Notes: generated from the letters alone by a model not told the origin. 64,000 nt of DNA from Babylonia areolata (GCF_041734735.1 NC_134878.1:38416777-38480776), one strand, 5' to 3'; counted from the stretch's first letter, positions 13,383-24,935 are shown. Numbers and translations: made by a program.

Positions 13383-14139
13383 CCCTCCCCCCACACCCCT
13401 TTTTTTTTTTTTTATATACAAGATCAAGATCAATATTATATGACACAGTCACGCACAAATTGTTGTTGTTTTTTTAATGGCTAACTCATGTTCAAGATTT
13501 TAAATCCCAAAACTAAGTTCATGGCAGAAACTATATTACATATTTAATTCAGCATTTTTATGAATGAGAAGTAGCCAAAATGAAAACCATCACTGTGGTG
13601 ATTGATATTCAGTGTCCCAACACATTTACCACTCTGAATAAAGTCCACAACTTGCTGCAACACAAGCAGCCATTACTTACATCTAACCGAAGTCATGCTT
13701 ACCAAAAATAAACAACAAAAATCAATAATAATAATGATATTAAAATAAGATAAATGAAGATATCTTATTTTAATATCTAACCAAAGTGACACCTACCAAA
13801 AAAAAAAAAGATAATGATATTAAGATAAATAAATGAAAACAAGAACATCACTACAGTTAAAGCATTTCAGCTAAAAAGCTGGCCCAGTGCTTCCCTCATT
13901 GAACGACAAGCAACCTCCAGGTTGATGACCACTCCCTCCAACCACCTGAGCTCATCTTCTTCCACCACCAGTCAGTCATTTCAGAAACCATTTCCATCAG
14001 TACATTCAAAATGTCAGTTTCTCAAGATGGTGGCATTAGAACAAACTCATATATGTGCTAAACCACGTCTACCACACAGATGCCTGATCAGCAGCATAAC
14101 CCAATACATCAGGCTTTGAGTGCATGCATATGTTTGTGT
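12883..14139. other. No gene; one CA tract
   Basis: AT-rich sequence with a (CA)n tract at 13347-13378 and a short T run near 13400. No exon or element recognised. Confidence 0.5.
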
Positions 14140-14345
14140 ACCTATCGGGGCAGATTTCGTCTGCACAACTTTTGCCAGAGGACAAACACTTATGTTGCCA
14201 TGGGTTCATTTTCTGTGTGCAGTATGCTTCCTGCACATTAGATTGGTGTATCGTTGCATGATTTTAAATAAAGTATGAGAAGACGGATGAGACATGGATT
14301 TCAAACTCAGACTGTCACGGTTAACAGTGTAAACGCACACTGTCT
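14140..14345 (-). mobile_element. Diverged SINE with conserved central core
   Basis: Read on the minus strand there is a decayed tRNA-like head (B-box-like GAGTTTGAAATCC) followed by a core reading GAACCCATGGCAACATAAG, TTTGTCCTCTGGCAAAA and CGATAGGTAC. The same core is recognisable in the SINEs at 54215-54655 and 63679-64000, which have different heads. A (CT)n tract follows at 14341-14366. Confidence 0.6.
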
Positions 14346-14514
14346 CTCTCTCTCTCTCTCTCTCTCCATTGTCAATCACAGAGTATTGGGAACCGGGCTT
14401 TCACCAACATACACATATTTCATAAGGACATGGAGTGATTACCAGGTATATAATATACTTGCAATTTTCCTTTCTATGCATTGAACCAAAAAGTTGTCAT
14501 TTGGACAGGATTCA

Positions 14515-14934
14515 CACATGAGCCATGAAGGCTTTGCCTCTTGTTCAAGTGAATCACAAGTGAGTCTTGAAGGCCTTGCCTCTCTTGTTATTTAATGTTT
14601 CTTCTTATTGCTATTATTTATCGTTTTATTTTGTCTACTGTTGATTGAGTTATTCAGTAAGTTAGGTTTTAAGGAACTTATTTTTTGACAGTAGCAGAAA
14701 ATAGACAATTGCAATTATTTAGGCTCTGGGCGAAACCTGGCATTGTGAAATTGCATCACAACATGTACGTCATGGCGTGCTTGCGTCATAATAGCTGCGT
14801 AAGAGTGACCCTGGTAACATGTAAACAACTTATCCCTTGAGGAAGGAACGTGATCGTTCCGAAAATTTGGAATATTTGACAGATTAATGTGTTTGTTTTC
14901 TTTTCTTTTTTCTCTTTATATATATATCTATCTA

Positions 14935-14977
<43 letters not shown>

Positions 14978-15100
14978 AACAAAAAACCATAGTGTGTATG
15001 AAGAAATTTGAAATCATGTTGTGATGGTCATACACATATTGTGAATTAACAATGATGAACAAGAGAGGCAGGGCCTTCAAGATTCACATGCGATATGCAC
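14515..15100. mobile_element. Short element with inverted ends
   Basis: The left end has two related copies of TGAGYC.TGAAGGC.TTGCCTC (about 14519-14583). The right end (about 15058-15095) carries AACAAGAGAGGCAGGGCCTTC, the inverted counterpart of the second copy. Between them are a perfect short palindrome GGAACGTGATCGTTCC (14846-14861) and a (TA)n tract (14921-14976). No coding frame. It looks like a MITE-type foldback; the superfamily is not assigned and no target duplication was established. Confidence 0.5.
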
Positions 15101-15162
15101 TTAATCCATCAAAGGAATTAAGAAGAAAAAAAAGAAAGAAAAAAAGAAAAGGACAATCTACC

Positions 15163-15360
15163 AGCAGCCGTGTCGAAGTGGTTAGCGTCGCGGACTGACG
15201 GCTGGGAAGATGCGGGTTCGAATCCCAGCGGAGGTGGGTTTTTCGGGTCGTGGCCGGCTCCTACCCAGAGTTGAGTGTGCTGTGGGCTTAAATGGGGAGA
15301 CTGGGACCACACAGTCGAGTGTCATCCACTTCAAGGATGCGTCTTCGGGTGTGTTGCTCT
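15163..15360 (+). mobile_element. tRNA-derived SINE, 5' part (split by LTR element)
   Basis: tRNA-like head with A box TGGTTAGCGTCG and B box GGGTTCGAATCCC about 40 bases downstream, then a body ending GATGCGTCTTCGGGTGTGTT. The body continues at 24283 on the far side of the outer LTR element (CTCTAATTACTTGACC), so that element landed inside this SINE. CTCT occurs on both sides as a probable target duplication. Confidence 0.75.
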
Positions 15361-15554
15361 TGTAGCGTCTCATTGTTACGTGTTATTTACTTCCTTTGTT
15401 TAGTTTAGATAAGTTACTTCCCTTGTTTTGTTTCCTTGGTTACTACTTCCATTTTGGCTCAACGGATCGTCGAAAGCTGTATTAAAGTCGTGGGACTTAT
15501 CTAAGAGTTTCCCGAGTTTTTATTTATACAAAACCATTTGTTGCATACTCTACA
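15361..15554 (+). repeat. Left LTR of outer element
   Basis: Matches 24088-24282 almost throughout; starts TG and ends CA. Confidence 0.95.
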
Positions 15555-15806
15555 TTGGTGACCCCGTTCCAGAACACGTAAGAAATGGCACAAGAGTCTC
15601 CTGAAGCAAACATTCTGGCAAACTTTGTAACTCAAATGCAGACTCTTGTTAGTCAACCTACTAATGAAGTGAATGCAGTGTCTGTGAAGCTCCCAGAATT
15701 CTGGATTAAATCTCCAGAAGTGTGGTTCGCGAGGGTTGAAGCCCAGTTTGGCACCAAAGCTATCACACAAGATCAAACAAAGTATGACTACGTTGTCAGT
15801 GCTCTT

Positions 15807-15981
15807 TGTAAAGAGTCTGGGTGTGTTTTAGACAGTCATGCAAATGATTGACCAAGACAGGGGTTGAACAACACGACTGGTTTATTCAGCAGTAGGTGGT
15901 AGGAGAGGGGGGGGGGGGGGAAACCAAGGGAAGTAACTCTTCTAAGAGATCGTTGCCTTCGCAACGGAGAATGATGTTACA
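15807..15981 (-). repeat. LTR of inner element (left)
   Basis: Starts TGTAAAGAG and ends GATGTTACA; the pair is at 20126-20296. Confidence 0.95.
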
Positions 15982-16285
15982 TCTCCCTTTTTCTGAAAGT
16001 TCGTTCTTTGGGAGATAAATAAAATAAAACTGGAATCCATCCAAAGCTGCTTAACTAGAAAACACTCGTAAGGTTTCTTGACTAGATTGTCACTGAACAC
16101 TGATACTTTCAACTGGAATTGTTTCTGGTGATAATTATCTTACTCTTATTTTCACCTAATAGGGGAGATACAAAATGTTTGGGTTCGCAGACCCAAGGTT
16201 TGGCACACAGGCCGAATCATTGTACAAAATATGATTTCTCTTTATATGGCACACAGGCCAAAACTTTCACACATCTGCTAGGAGT

Positions 16286-19200
16286 CTACAAGTTCATTTT
16301 TGTCGGAGGGGTAATCTGCCGACCACTCTTGGTGATGTATCCGGGCTGGGTCTGGGTGGCGACGTCTGGCTGGGTACTGGGCTGGGTGTTCTGGGCACTG
16401 GCATCACGCTGGGGTTCACTGCTTGGCTGCGGCTTTTCTGTGGGTGCAGCCACATTCTCTTTCAGGCAACGACGGTTCCTCCGGTAGATACTGCCATCAG
16501 TCGTTTGGATCCTGAAGGATCTTGGTGTGTCTGCCTTCTCGATGACCTTCGCGGGTCGCCAACGGTCTCCTGGGGACAGCTGGACTTGGGTTTTTGCTCC
16601 TACCTTGAGTTCAGGTAGTGGGTGAGCAGAGCGGTTGTACTGCTTCTCTTGGGACTGTTGGAGTTCATGGCGACGTTGCATAACACTGTGGGGTTGGATG
16701 GTTTTGGGGGCTAGTTGGTTGGTGGTTGCAGGCAGGGTGGAACGTAACTGACGTCCCATCAGCAATTGCGATGGTGATGCGAGGTTGTCCACCGGGGTTG
16801 TGCGGTACTCCAGCAGTGCTCGCTCTGGGTTGGTTCTCTCAGTGTGTGCCTTTTGCAGGAGTCTTTTTGCTGTCTGGACAGTTTTTTCAGCCAATCCATT
16901 TGACTGTGGATATCCAGGGCTCGATGTCACATGATGAAAATCCCATCGGGAGGCAAACAGGGCAAAATCACTGGAGGCGTATTGGGGACCGTTGTCACTT
17001 ATAACTGTTTCAGGCACTCCGTGTCGAGCAAACTGCATGCATAGTTTCTGGATGATGGCTATGGAGGTTGTCGATGTGAGTTCATCCAGTTCGAAGAATC
17101 TGCTGTAGTAGTCTACAGTGATCAGGTAGGTCTTGTTGTTCAAGGTGAACAGATCTGTTCCAACTTTCTGCCAGGGTCGGGAAGGTACATCATGGGGAAT
17201 GAGGGGCTCTTTGGGATTTGAGGGAAGGTGGGGTATACATGTTGGACATGTGGAAACAAGGTTCTTGATGTCTTGGGTGATGCCTGGCCAGAACAAAGCT
17301 TGTCGGGCTCGCAGGGTTGTCTTCTCTATGCCAAAGTGTCCCTCATGCAGCCTTTCCAGAATGATCTGTCTCATCAGTGTTGGGATGAAGATCCTTTCAC
17401 CTTTCAGGATGATGTCATCGATTATGGTGAGCTCTTCTCTGTAGTTCCAGAACTCTGTGGCACTGGAGTGGCATTGTTTTCTGGTCTCTGGCCATCCTTG
17501 CTGGATGTATGTCTTGAGGTGGTGAAGCTGTGGGTCATCTTTTGTCGCTTTCCGTATTTCTTCTAGCTTGTTGTCGCTGATGGGCATGTTCTTCATGTCA
17601 GCATGCACCTGAGTGTCGAAGTCTTTGCTCATCTGGTCATTTGGGTCAACTGGGATGTGTTTTCGGGACAGAGTGTCGGCCACAGGTATGCTTTGTCCAC
17701 TGACATGGATGACTTTGATGTCATATTTTTGCAACTGCAAGAGCATACGTTGCAGTCTGGGTGGTGCAGTTGACAGGGGTTTCTTTATGATCGCCTCCAA
17801 CGGTTTGTGGTCTGTGTGGACGATGGTTTGTCGGCCATAGACGTATTGGTGGAACCGTTTGCACCCAAACAGGATGGCGTACAGCTCTTTTTCTATTTGG
17901 GCGTAGTGCTGCTCCGTTTCGTTCAGTGCTTTGGATGCAAAAGCGACTGGCCTGTCTTCCTGAAGGAGGGTGGCTCCTAGTCCATGCTGGCTGGCATCCA
18001 CTTCCAGTGTGACTGGCTTTGCTGGATCGAAGAATGCGAGAACAGGTTGGGATGAGATCATGTGCTTGGTTTTCTCAAATGCTGCCTGCTGAGGTGTGTC
18101 CCATACAAACTCGGTCTCGTTTTTGAGCAGGTCTCGCATGGGTTTTGTGATCTCAGAGAGCTGTGGGGCAAACTTGGACAGGTATGTGATCATCCCAAGG
18201 ATTGTTTGGAGTTCCTTCAGGTCTGATGGGGGCGGCATGTTCAGGATGGCTGAAACCTTTGCAGGATCTGGCTTCAGACCTTGTGATGTGACGAGGTGGC
18301 CAAAGTATTCAACCTCCTGTGTTCCAATGGTCAGCTTTTCTGCATTCAGTTTCAGGTTCTTTTCTTTGGCTCTGTTCAAAGTGGCTCTCAGGTTGTCATC
18401 ATGTTCCTTCTGATTTGAGCCTGAAACGATGATGTCGTCTACTAGAGGCGTGACTCCAGGGATTCCTTCGAAGATCTCGTCCATCTTCCGTTGGAAGATG
18501 TCCTGGGCACAGATGAGACCAAATGGAAGCCTCTTAAACCTGTACCTGCCTCCATGTGGTGTGTTGAAAGTGGTCAGGTACGATGACTGCTCGTCTAGCA
18601 GGAGTTGCCAGTACCCTGATTGTGCATCCAACTTGCTGAATATTTTGGCGTTGGACATCTTTGCCAAAGCATCTTCGAGTGTTGGCATTGGGTAGTGGGG
18701 GCGTCTTGTCACCTCGTTTAGGTCTTTTGGGTCCAGACATATCCTTAGCTTGCCGTTTGGTTTCTCGACCACGACCATGGAGTTTACCCAGTCAGTTGGC
18801 TCAGTCACTTTCTCAATGACTTCCATGCGCTCCATTCTCTTGATTTCCTCCATGATGCGGTCCTTCAGGGAGTGAGGTACTCGTCTAGGTGCATGCACTT
18901 TTGGGGTTGCGTTGGGTTGGAGGTGGATGTTGACTTCTCCTTCCAGAGATCCAAAACCGCTGAATACGGTTTTGTATTCTTTCAGTACTGCTTCTTTGGT
19001 GAGAGGAGGTTCACTGACAGAAAGAATCAGTTTGATGAGGTTCAGATCCAGGGAGGCTTGGAGACTCAATACTGGTTGTGTGTGGCCGGTGTCTGCAATG
19101 ATGAATTCTTGTCGCAGTGTTCTCCCTTTGTAGCTGCAGTCCATGGTGGTCTTTCCTTTCACATTGAGGGCTTGCCCTGTGTAGCTGTAAAACTTCTGCT

Positions 19201-20095
19201 TGGTCTTGCTCAGAGGTGGCTGTTTGGTCAGTTGCTTGTAGTTCTTCCAGGGAATCACGTTGACCTGAGCGCCTGTATCTATTTTGAAACTTATTTTGTC
19301 TCCAGTCTCAAGGTCAAGCTTGACATAGGCTGTATCAGGATGAGTGGACTTTCCATTGACTGTGTAGACATATAGGTCCTGATCACTATCCACTTCCTCT
19401 TGGGCCAGACTGTGGACAGCTTGCTTACTCTTCTTTTTCATGCAGCATTTCTCGTAATGGTTTGCTTTCTTGCAGTAGTGGCAAGATTGTCCGTATGCAG
19501 GACATGCTCTCCTTTCATGGATTCCTCCACAGTTTCTGCAGCGGTTTCTGCTTTGCTGTTGCTGATCACGGTCTTGACGTGAATGGTCATGTCGCTGGCG
19601 CTCATGTTTTCCGTGTCGTACAGCTGCTACTTCAGCAGCGGCTGGTCTGTCTGACATGGATTCAAGACATTGCTGTGTGGTCTCGAAGTTTGTGGCGATC
19701 TGTATTGCCTTGTCCATTGTCAGCGTGTCGCCCTCTGTGAGGAGTTTTTCTCTGATGTCCCGTGACTGGACACCAGCTACGATGCGGTCACGCACCATTT
19801 CATCACTGCTTGTATATTCGCAATCTTTGACCAGATTCCTGAGGTCTGTCACGAATGAATCAAACGTTTCCCCTTTGTCTTGCTTTCTCCCCTGGAAAAT
19901 GTATCTGGCAAATACAGTGTTCTTTTTTGGAGAGCAGTGGGCTCTGAATTTGGTGAGAATGGTGTTGAGATTCTTTTGATCTGCTTCTGCAAGGTTCCAC
20001 GACTTGAAAATCTCCCTACCTTTGTCTCCTATCCATATACGGACGTATGCTGCCTGCTCCTCTGGACTTGTTTTCTTCAGTGGGCCAAGAAACAT
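16286..20095 (-). CDS. Gag-Pol polyprotein of the inner Ty3/gypsy element
   Basis: A single frame of 1269 codons. Order: capsid-like gag (about residues 1-160), two CCHC-type zinc knuckles (about 185-220, CRNCGG and CHYCKKANHYEKC), aspartic protease (DTGAQVNV, about 272), reverse transcriptase (KLDAQSGYWQ, VDDIIVSG; about 400-620), RNase H (VDASQHGLGATL, TDHKPLEAI; about 690-800) and integrase (zinc-binding H/H/C/C region then a DDE-type core with SDNGPQY; about 880-1110), with a basic C-terminal tail. Gag and Pol share one frame, as in Mag-type elements, so no frameshift site is expected. It is an element gene, not a host gene. Confidence 0.92.
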   Translation of the reverse strand: MFLGPLKKTSPEEQAAYVRIWIGDKGREIFKSWNLAEADQKNLNTILTKFRAHCSPKKNTVFARYIFQGRKQDKGETFDSFVTDLRNLVKDCEYTSSDEMVRDRIVAGVQSRDIREKLLTEGDTLTMDKAIQIATNFETTQQCLESMSDRPAAAEVAAVRHGKHERQRHDHSRQDRDQQQQSRNRCRNCGGIHERRACPAYGQSCHYCKKANHYEKCCMKKKSKQAVHSLAQEEVDSDQDLYVYTVNGKSTHPDTAYVKLDLETGDKISFKIDTGAQVNVIPWKNYKQLTKQPPLSKTKQKFYSYTGQALNVKGKTTMDCSYKGRTLRQEFIIADTGHTQPVLSLQASLDLNLIKLILSVSEPPLTKEAVLKEYKTVFSGFGSLEGEVNIHLQPNATPKVHAPRRVPHSLKDRIMEEIKRMERMEVIEKVTEPTDWVNSMVVVEKPNGKLRICLDPKDLNEVTRRPHYPMPTLEDALAKMSNAKIFSKLDAQSGYWQLLLDEQSSYLTTFNTPHGGRYRFKRLPFGLICAQDIFQRKMDEIFEGIPGVTPLVDDIIVSGSNQKEHDDNLRATLNRAKEKNLKLNAEKLTIGTQEVEYFGHLVTSQGLKPDPAKVSAILNMPPPSDLKELQTILGMITYLSKFAPQLSEITKPMRDLLKNETEFVWDTPQQAAFEKTKHMISSQPVLAFFDPAKPVTLEVDASQHGLGATLLQEDRPVAFASKALNETEQHYAQIEKELYAILFGCKRFHQYVYGRQTIVHTDHKPLEAIIKKPLSTAPPRLQRMLLQLQKYDIKVIHVSGQSIPVADTLSRKHIPVDPNDQMSKDFDTQVHADMKNMPISDNKLEEIRKATKDDPQLHHLKTYIQQGWPETRKQCHSSATEFWNYREELTIIDDIILKGERIFIPTLMRQIILERLHEGHFGIEKTTLRARQALFWPGITQDIKNLVSTCPTCIPHLPSNPKEPLIPHDVPSRPWQKVGTDLFTLNNKTYLITVDYYSRFFELDELTSTTSIAIIQKLCMQFARHGVPETVISDNGPQYASSDFALFASRWDFHHVTSSPGYPQSNGLAEKTVQTAKRLLQKAHTERTNPERALLEYRTTPVDNLASPSQLLMGRQLRSTLPATTNQLAPKTIQPHSVMQRRHELQQSQEKQYNRSAHPLPELKVGAKTQVQLSPGDRWRPAKVIEKADTPRSFRIQTTDGSIYRRNRRCLKENVAAPTEKPQPSSEPQRDASAQNTQPSTQPDVATQTQPGYITKSGRQITPPTKMNL

Positions 20096-20125
20096 CAGCT
20101 TGGCGTGATCCCACTTCTGACACCA

Positions 20126-20296
20126 TGTAAAGAGTCTGGGTGTGTTTTAGACAGTCATGCAAATGATTGACCAAGACAGGGGTTGAACAACACGACTGGT
20201 TTATTCAGCAGTAGGTGGTAGGAGAGGGGGGGGGGAAACCAAGGGAAGTAACTCTTCTAAGAGATCGTTGCCTTCGCAACGGAGAATGATGTTACA
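20126..20296 (-). repeat. LTR of inner element (right)
   Basis: Same sequence as 15807-15981 apart from a shorter G run. Confidence 0.95.
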
Positions 20297-23200
20297 CTCT
20301 TGACATCAACACTGCAGATGAAGTGCAATCAATTCACCTCAATCCACCAGCTGTAAACAAATATAACACTTTGAAAAGTGCTCTCATCAAGACCTTTGGA
20401 AAATCCCAGGCCCAGAAAGATGCAGAGCTACTCAATCTCAATGGACTGGGTGACAAACGTCCTACTGCCCTCAAGCGTAAGATCAATGCACTGAATGATG
20501 ATCCACAGACACTGAAGCGTGCACTTTTTCTATCAAATCTTCCTGACGACATTCGTAGCATCCTCGCAGGACATAACATTGATAATGTAGAAGAGCTTGC
20601 TGAAGCTGCAGACCGTATCTGGGAAACACGCACTGCAGGTGTCCAACAAATTTCAGTGGTTCAACCTGACACATATGGTATGATCATGGGCCCATCTGTG
20701 GAAGCTGTATCTGCCGCTAAAAGATTTCTTCACTCACTTCATCAGAGTAATTCAATTCCAGCTTCACGATCAACAGCACAGTCCTCTGTGTGTTTCTACC
20801 ATCAGAGATTTGGACCAGATGCTCGTCACTGCCAGCCTGGCTGCAAGTTTGCATCTCTTCTGAAGAATAAACAAGACACATCATTGTCGGGAAACGACAA
20901 AGCCGGTCACTAAACGTGGTAGGGGCCGGCATTTCAAACTCAGACACGTTCTCTGTTTTAGATCACCGCACTGGACAATCCTTCTTGATCGATACTGGTG
21001 CTGACGTGTCAGTGTATCCTGCCTCTGCACAGGATCGCAAGACTAACCCTTCTGCACCCCTTTCTGCTGCAAATGGAGCTTCCATGAAAACCTGGGGCAA
21101 AAACAACATTACTTTAGAAATCAGTTAAAAAAAAACTCTATCCACATGACTTCTATCTTGCTGATGTCACACGCCCCATTCTTGGTGCTGATTTTTTCAT
21201 CGCTCACTCACTCATCATTGATCTCAAGGGCAAACGTCTCCTGTCCCTAGACAATGTTTCCACTTCACTCAAAAACACGGATGCACTTTTGTCTGTGACT
21301 GGTCTTTCATTTCTACCACACAATGCTTCCTCTGATCTGCTTCAACAGTTTCCAGAATTACTGACACCACATTTTGACTCCACCGTCAACAAACATGGTG
21401 TTGAACATCACATCATCACACATGGCCCACCAGTTCATGCCCGTGCCCGACGCTTAAACCCAGAAAAACTTGCAGCTGCCAAAGCTGAATTCCTGAAAAT
21501 GGAAGAGATGGGTATCATCCATCGGTCCAACTCCCCTTGGTCTTCACCCCTACATGTGGTTCCCAAGTCAAATGGCCAGTGGCGACCCTGCGGTGACTAC
21601 AGACGCCTCAACACTGCTACCAAAGATGATCGATACCCCTTGCCTCACATCCAGGATTTCAGCAATCATTTGGCAGAATGCACCATTTTCTCCAAGATTG
21701 ATTTGGTCAGGGGTTATCATCAGATTCCTATGGCACTATCTTCTATTGCTAAGACTGCGATCATCACACCTTTCGGCCTCTGGGAATTTCTCCGCATGCC
21801 TTTCGGCCTCAAGAACGCAGCCCAGGCTTTCCAACGTCTCATGGATGGCATTCTAAGGGACGTTCCCTTCACTTTTGTCTACATTGATGACATCCTTGTA
21901 GCAAGTCACTCACATGAGGAATATCTTGAGCACCTGAGACAACTTTTTCAGTTCCTGTCAGCCAATGGACTAGTCATCAACAAAGGCAAGTGTGTTTTTG
22001 GTGCTAGTGAGTTGGATTTCCTTGGGCATCATGTCACGGCTCAAGGAATGCGTCCACTCCCTGACCGGGTAGATGCCCTCCATGACTGTGCTGCACCTGC
22101 CGACCGTACCAGCCTTCAACGGTTTCTGGGGATGATGAATTACTATCATCGTTTCATCCCACATGTTGCAGACATCCTGGCTCCACTTCATGCCCAAGCA
22201 AGCGGTAAAGGACAATCCATTGACTGGTCTGCAGAATGCCAAACTAATTTTGAAAAAGCCAAAGCAGCACTCAATGAGGCGGTGCTCTTACATCACCCCC
22301 AAACAGATGTACCAACAAGTTTTACAGTGGATGCATCCAACACTGCTGTAGGAGCTCAACTTGAACAACGTCAAGGCCAGTCCTGGGTACTTCTTGCCTT
22401 CTTCTCCAGAAAACTTTCAGAAACAGAAAAGAAGTACAGTGCCTTTGACAATGAACTTCTTGCAGCTTACAGTGCCATCAAACATTTCAGACATTTTTTG
22501 GAAGGACGTTCTTTTGCTCTGTACATGGATCACAAACCCTTAACATCAGCTCTCAAGAGTCAAACTGACCGATCTCAGACAAGACATCTTTCCTACATTG
22601 CTGAATTCACCACTGACATCCAATACATCCAAGGCAAATTCAGTGTGGTAGCCGACGCCCTTTCACGTTTCAGCACCAACTCCATTGCAGAAGAACGCTG
22701 CATTTCCTCTGTGGGTGACTTCAATCGCCTTGCTGAAGATCAAGCTCAGTCTGATGAGATGGAAACCTATCGCACAGCTGCTACTGGTCTCCAGCTACAA
22801 GATGTTCAGCTTGGGACACTCACCCTGCTGTGTGATATATCCACTGGTGTCCAGAGGCCAGTGCTACCAAAGTCCTGGACACGCTCAGTCTTTGACAACA
22901 TTCATGGCCTCTCTCACGCAGGTGCACGTCTGACTCAACGAGCTATCAGCCAACGTTTTGTGTGGCACGGTATGAAACGTGACATACGCAAGTGGTGCAA
23001 GGAATGTCATGCCTGCCAAACCTCCAAAATCCACAGACACACAAGAGCACTACCAAATACCAGATTCTGCAGTCTGCATGTGGACCTTGTTGGACCTCTG
23101 CCAACCAGCCAGGGCATGAACTATGTCTTCACCATTATTGACCGTTTCACCAAATGGCCAGAAGCAATTCCCTTACCAGATGCTCATGCTTCTACCTGTG

Positions 23201-24087
23201 CTACAGCTCTTGTTCACCACTGGATCGCAAGATTTGGGGTTCCAGAAGACATTATCTCAGACCGTGGCAAGCAGTTCACCTCAGCTCTTTGGACAGAGTG
23301 CAACAAACTTTTGGACATTGATACACACACGACCACAGCCTATCACCCCCAGGCGAATGGCATGGTTGAGCGCTTCCATCGTCAGCTCAAGGCAGCACTC
23401 AAGGCACGCACTACTGGCCCTGACTGGGTTACAGAATTACCCATGGTTCTGTTGGGAATTCGCTCTTCTTGGCGTGTGGATCCTGACTGTTCTCCAGCTG
23501 AGCTTGTGTATGGCTCAACCCTTCGCCTTCCTGGTGAATTTCTTCAACCACTTGAAGCACGGACTGTTGAACCAGACTCTACATTTCTCAAACATCTTCA
23601 GCACACCATGCGCTCCATACAACCTCCAGCACCAAAATTCCATGGACAACAGTCTACCTATGTGCCTGCAAATTTGGCCTTAACAGCTTGTCTACGTCCG
23701 AACTGACTGTCACCGACATCCATTTCAGCGACCTTATCAAGGCCCTTATCGCATCATGGACACCAGTGACTAAGTTCTTCACCCTGGACATCAAAGGCCG
23801 CTCAGAGAAGGTCTCAATCGACTGACTCAAAGCTGCTTTTGTGACGCCACTCACATCTTCAGATGATAAGAGACTGGGTTCATCTGCTGAAGCATAATCG
23901 TCATCACTACTGCCAAAAACCTCCACAGAGTCAATGACTGTACCATCATCATCCCCAGTCATACACCCAGAAACCTCGACCCGCTCTGGTCGAATTTCAC
24001 GGTTACCAGCAAGATTGCGTTAACAGTCATTCTCATTCACCTCCTTGACAATTCTTTTGTAGTTGTACTCCGCTGGGAAGGGGGTAA

Positions 24088-24282
24088 TGTAGCGTCTCAC
24101 TCTCACGTGTTATTTACCTCCTTTGTTTAGTTTAGATAAGTTACTTCCCTTGTTTTGTTTCCTTGGTTACTACTTCCGTTTTGGCTCAACGGATCGTCGA
24201 AAGCTGTATTAAAAGTCGTGGGACTTATCTAAGAGTTTCCCGAGTTTTTATTTATACAAAACCATTTGTTGCATACTCTACA
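24088..24282 (+). repeat. Right LTR of outer element
   Basis: Matches 15361-15554; preceded by a purine-rich tract and followed by CTCT, which also precedes the left LTR. Confidence 0.95.
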
Positions 24283-24935
24283 CTCTAATTACTTGACCAA
24301 CACTACAAGTGTCTGTATCTCTCGGGCCTGGTTAACGCCGGGATATCATTATGACAGGAAGCGTAGAGTACAGCCTTGTCACGCAGTCCCAAACCAAAAT
24401 GGACCTCCATAGCAGCATTGCCATCGTCATCGTCATCCTCCTCCATCATCATCAATATAAACAAAACAGTCCCAAAGTCTGTGGCCTTTCATGCCCTGCT
24501 CTCATGGTGACCTCAGTTTCGATACCCCTTCACTTCTGTGCTTGGGGTGAGTCCTGTCAATGTCTTCAGTGTCGGCAGATTCATGGGGGGGCTGTTGTTT
24601 GAGGGACGTGGTGGTGGTCTCCACTCTGGGGGGACGCTCACTCAGTCTGGCTCCGCGACTAAGCCATTATTGTCGTTAGTAGGGGGCTTCGTAGGTGGTG
24701 TCCTAAGTACGTTAAATCAGAACAGGCACCACTGAACACCACCGAAGTGACTCAGCAGCAGTGCAGGGCCTCCTCTGGTGTGTGGCCTCCTGGCGACCTA
24801 ACATCGATGGTTCCCTGCGGACTGCCGACGCTGGAACTGTGTTGGACGAAATTGGGTGTGGCCGTGTATGGGGGAATCTAAATGAGCGGCATGGGATAAT
24901 GCCACTGAAACGGTGCAGATGATGGGGCACAAAAA
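24283..24935 (+). mobile_element. SINE or composite repeat, 3' part (continues from 15360)
   Basis: Continuation of the SINE body after the outer LTR element. The section up to about 24370 directly continues the SINE head. The following GC-richer stretch (GGACGTGGTGGTGGTCTCCAC, GCGACTAAGCCATTATTGTCG) reads like a dispersed gastropod repeat and may be part of the same long SINE or a separate one. No coding frame. The outer boundary near 24935, before a G run and a CA tract, is approximate. Confidence 0.5.

Larger units (their letters stand above)
15807..20296 (-). mobile_element. Inner Ty3/gypsy (Mag-like) LTR retrotransposon, looks whole
   Basis: Inserted within the gag of the outer element, on the opposite strand. 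LTRs (15807-15981 and 20126-20296) are identical by eye apart from the length of a G run. The 5-base target duplication CTCTT sits at 15802-15806 and 20297-20301. On the minus strand the LTR is followed by a primer-binding-like TGGTGTCAGAAGTGGGATC, and a polypurine AGAAAAAGGGAGA precedes the far LTR. One uninterrupted gag-pol frame of 1269 codons lies between. No breaks are apparent, so the insertion is very recent. The two-knuckle gag arrangement points to the Mag lineage; that placement is inference. Confidence 0.93.
15361..24282 (+). mobile_element. Outer Ty3/gypsy LTR retrotransposon (fossil)
   Basis: Bounded by two LTRs of about 195 bases that begin TGTAGCG and end CTCTACA. Just inside the left LTR is a primer-binding-like TTGGTGACCCCG, and before the right LTR a purine-rich GGGAAGGGGG. 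Parts on the plus strand are gag from 15585, interrupted by a second LTR element (15807-20296) and resumed to about 20910 with one zinc-knuckle-like motif near its end; then protease (DTGADVS), reverse transcriptase (YIDDIL), RNase H and integrase (zinc-binding region plus the DDE-type core) to about 23.7 kb. It is broken by the insertion and by about three further breaks. The LTRs differ at about five bases and one length change, so it is moderately young but older than its guest. Confidence 0.9.

Noticed and set aside
14840-14885. Functional hammerhead ribozyme
   Set aside because: The layout is similar but the CTGATGA core is replaced by TTGAGGA; not supportable without a covariance search.
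16119-20170. Plus-strand frames (for example 18872-19375) opposite the inner element
   Set aside because: Shadows of the minus-strand gag-pol frame.
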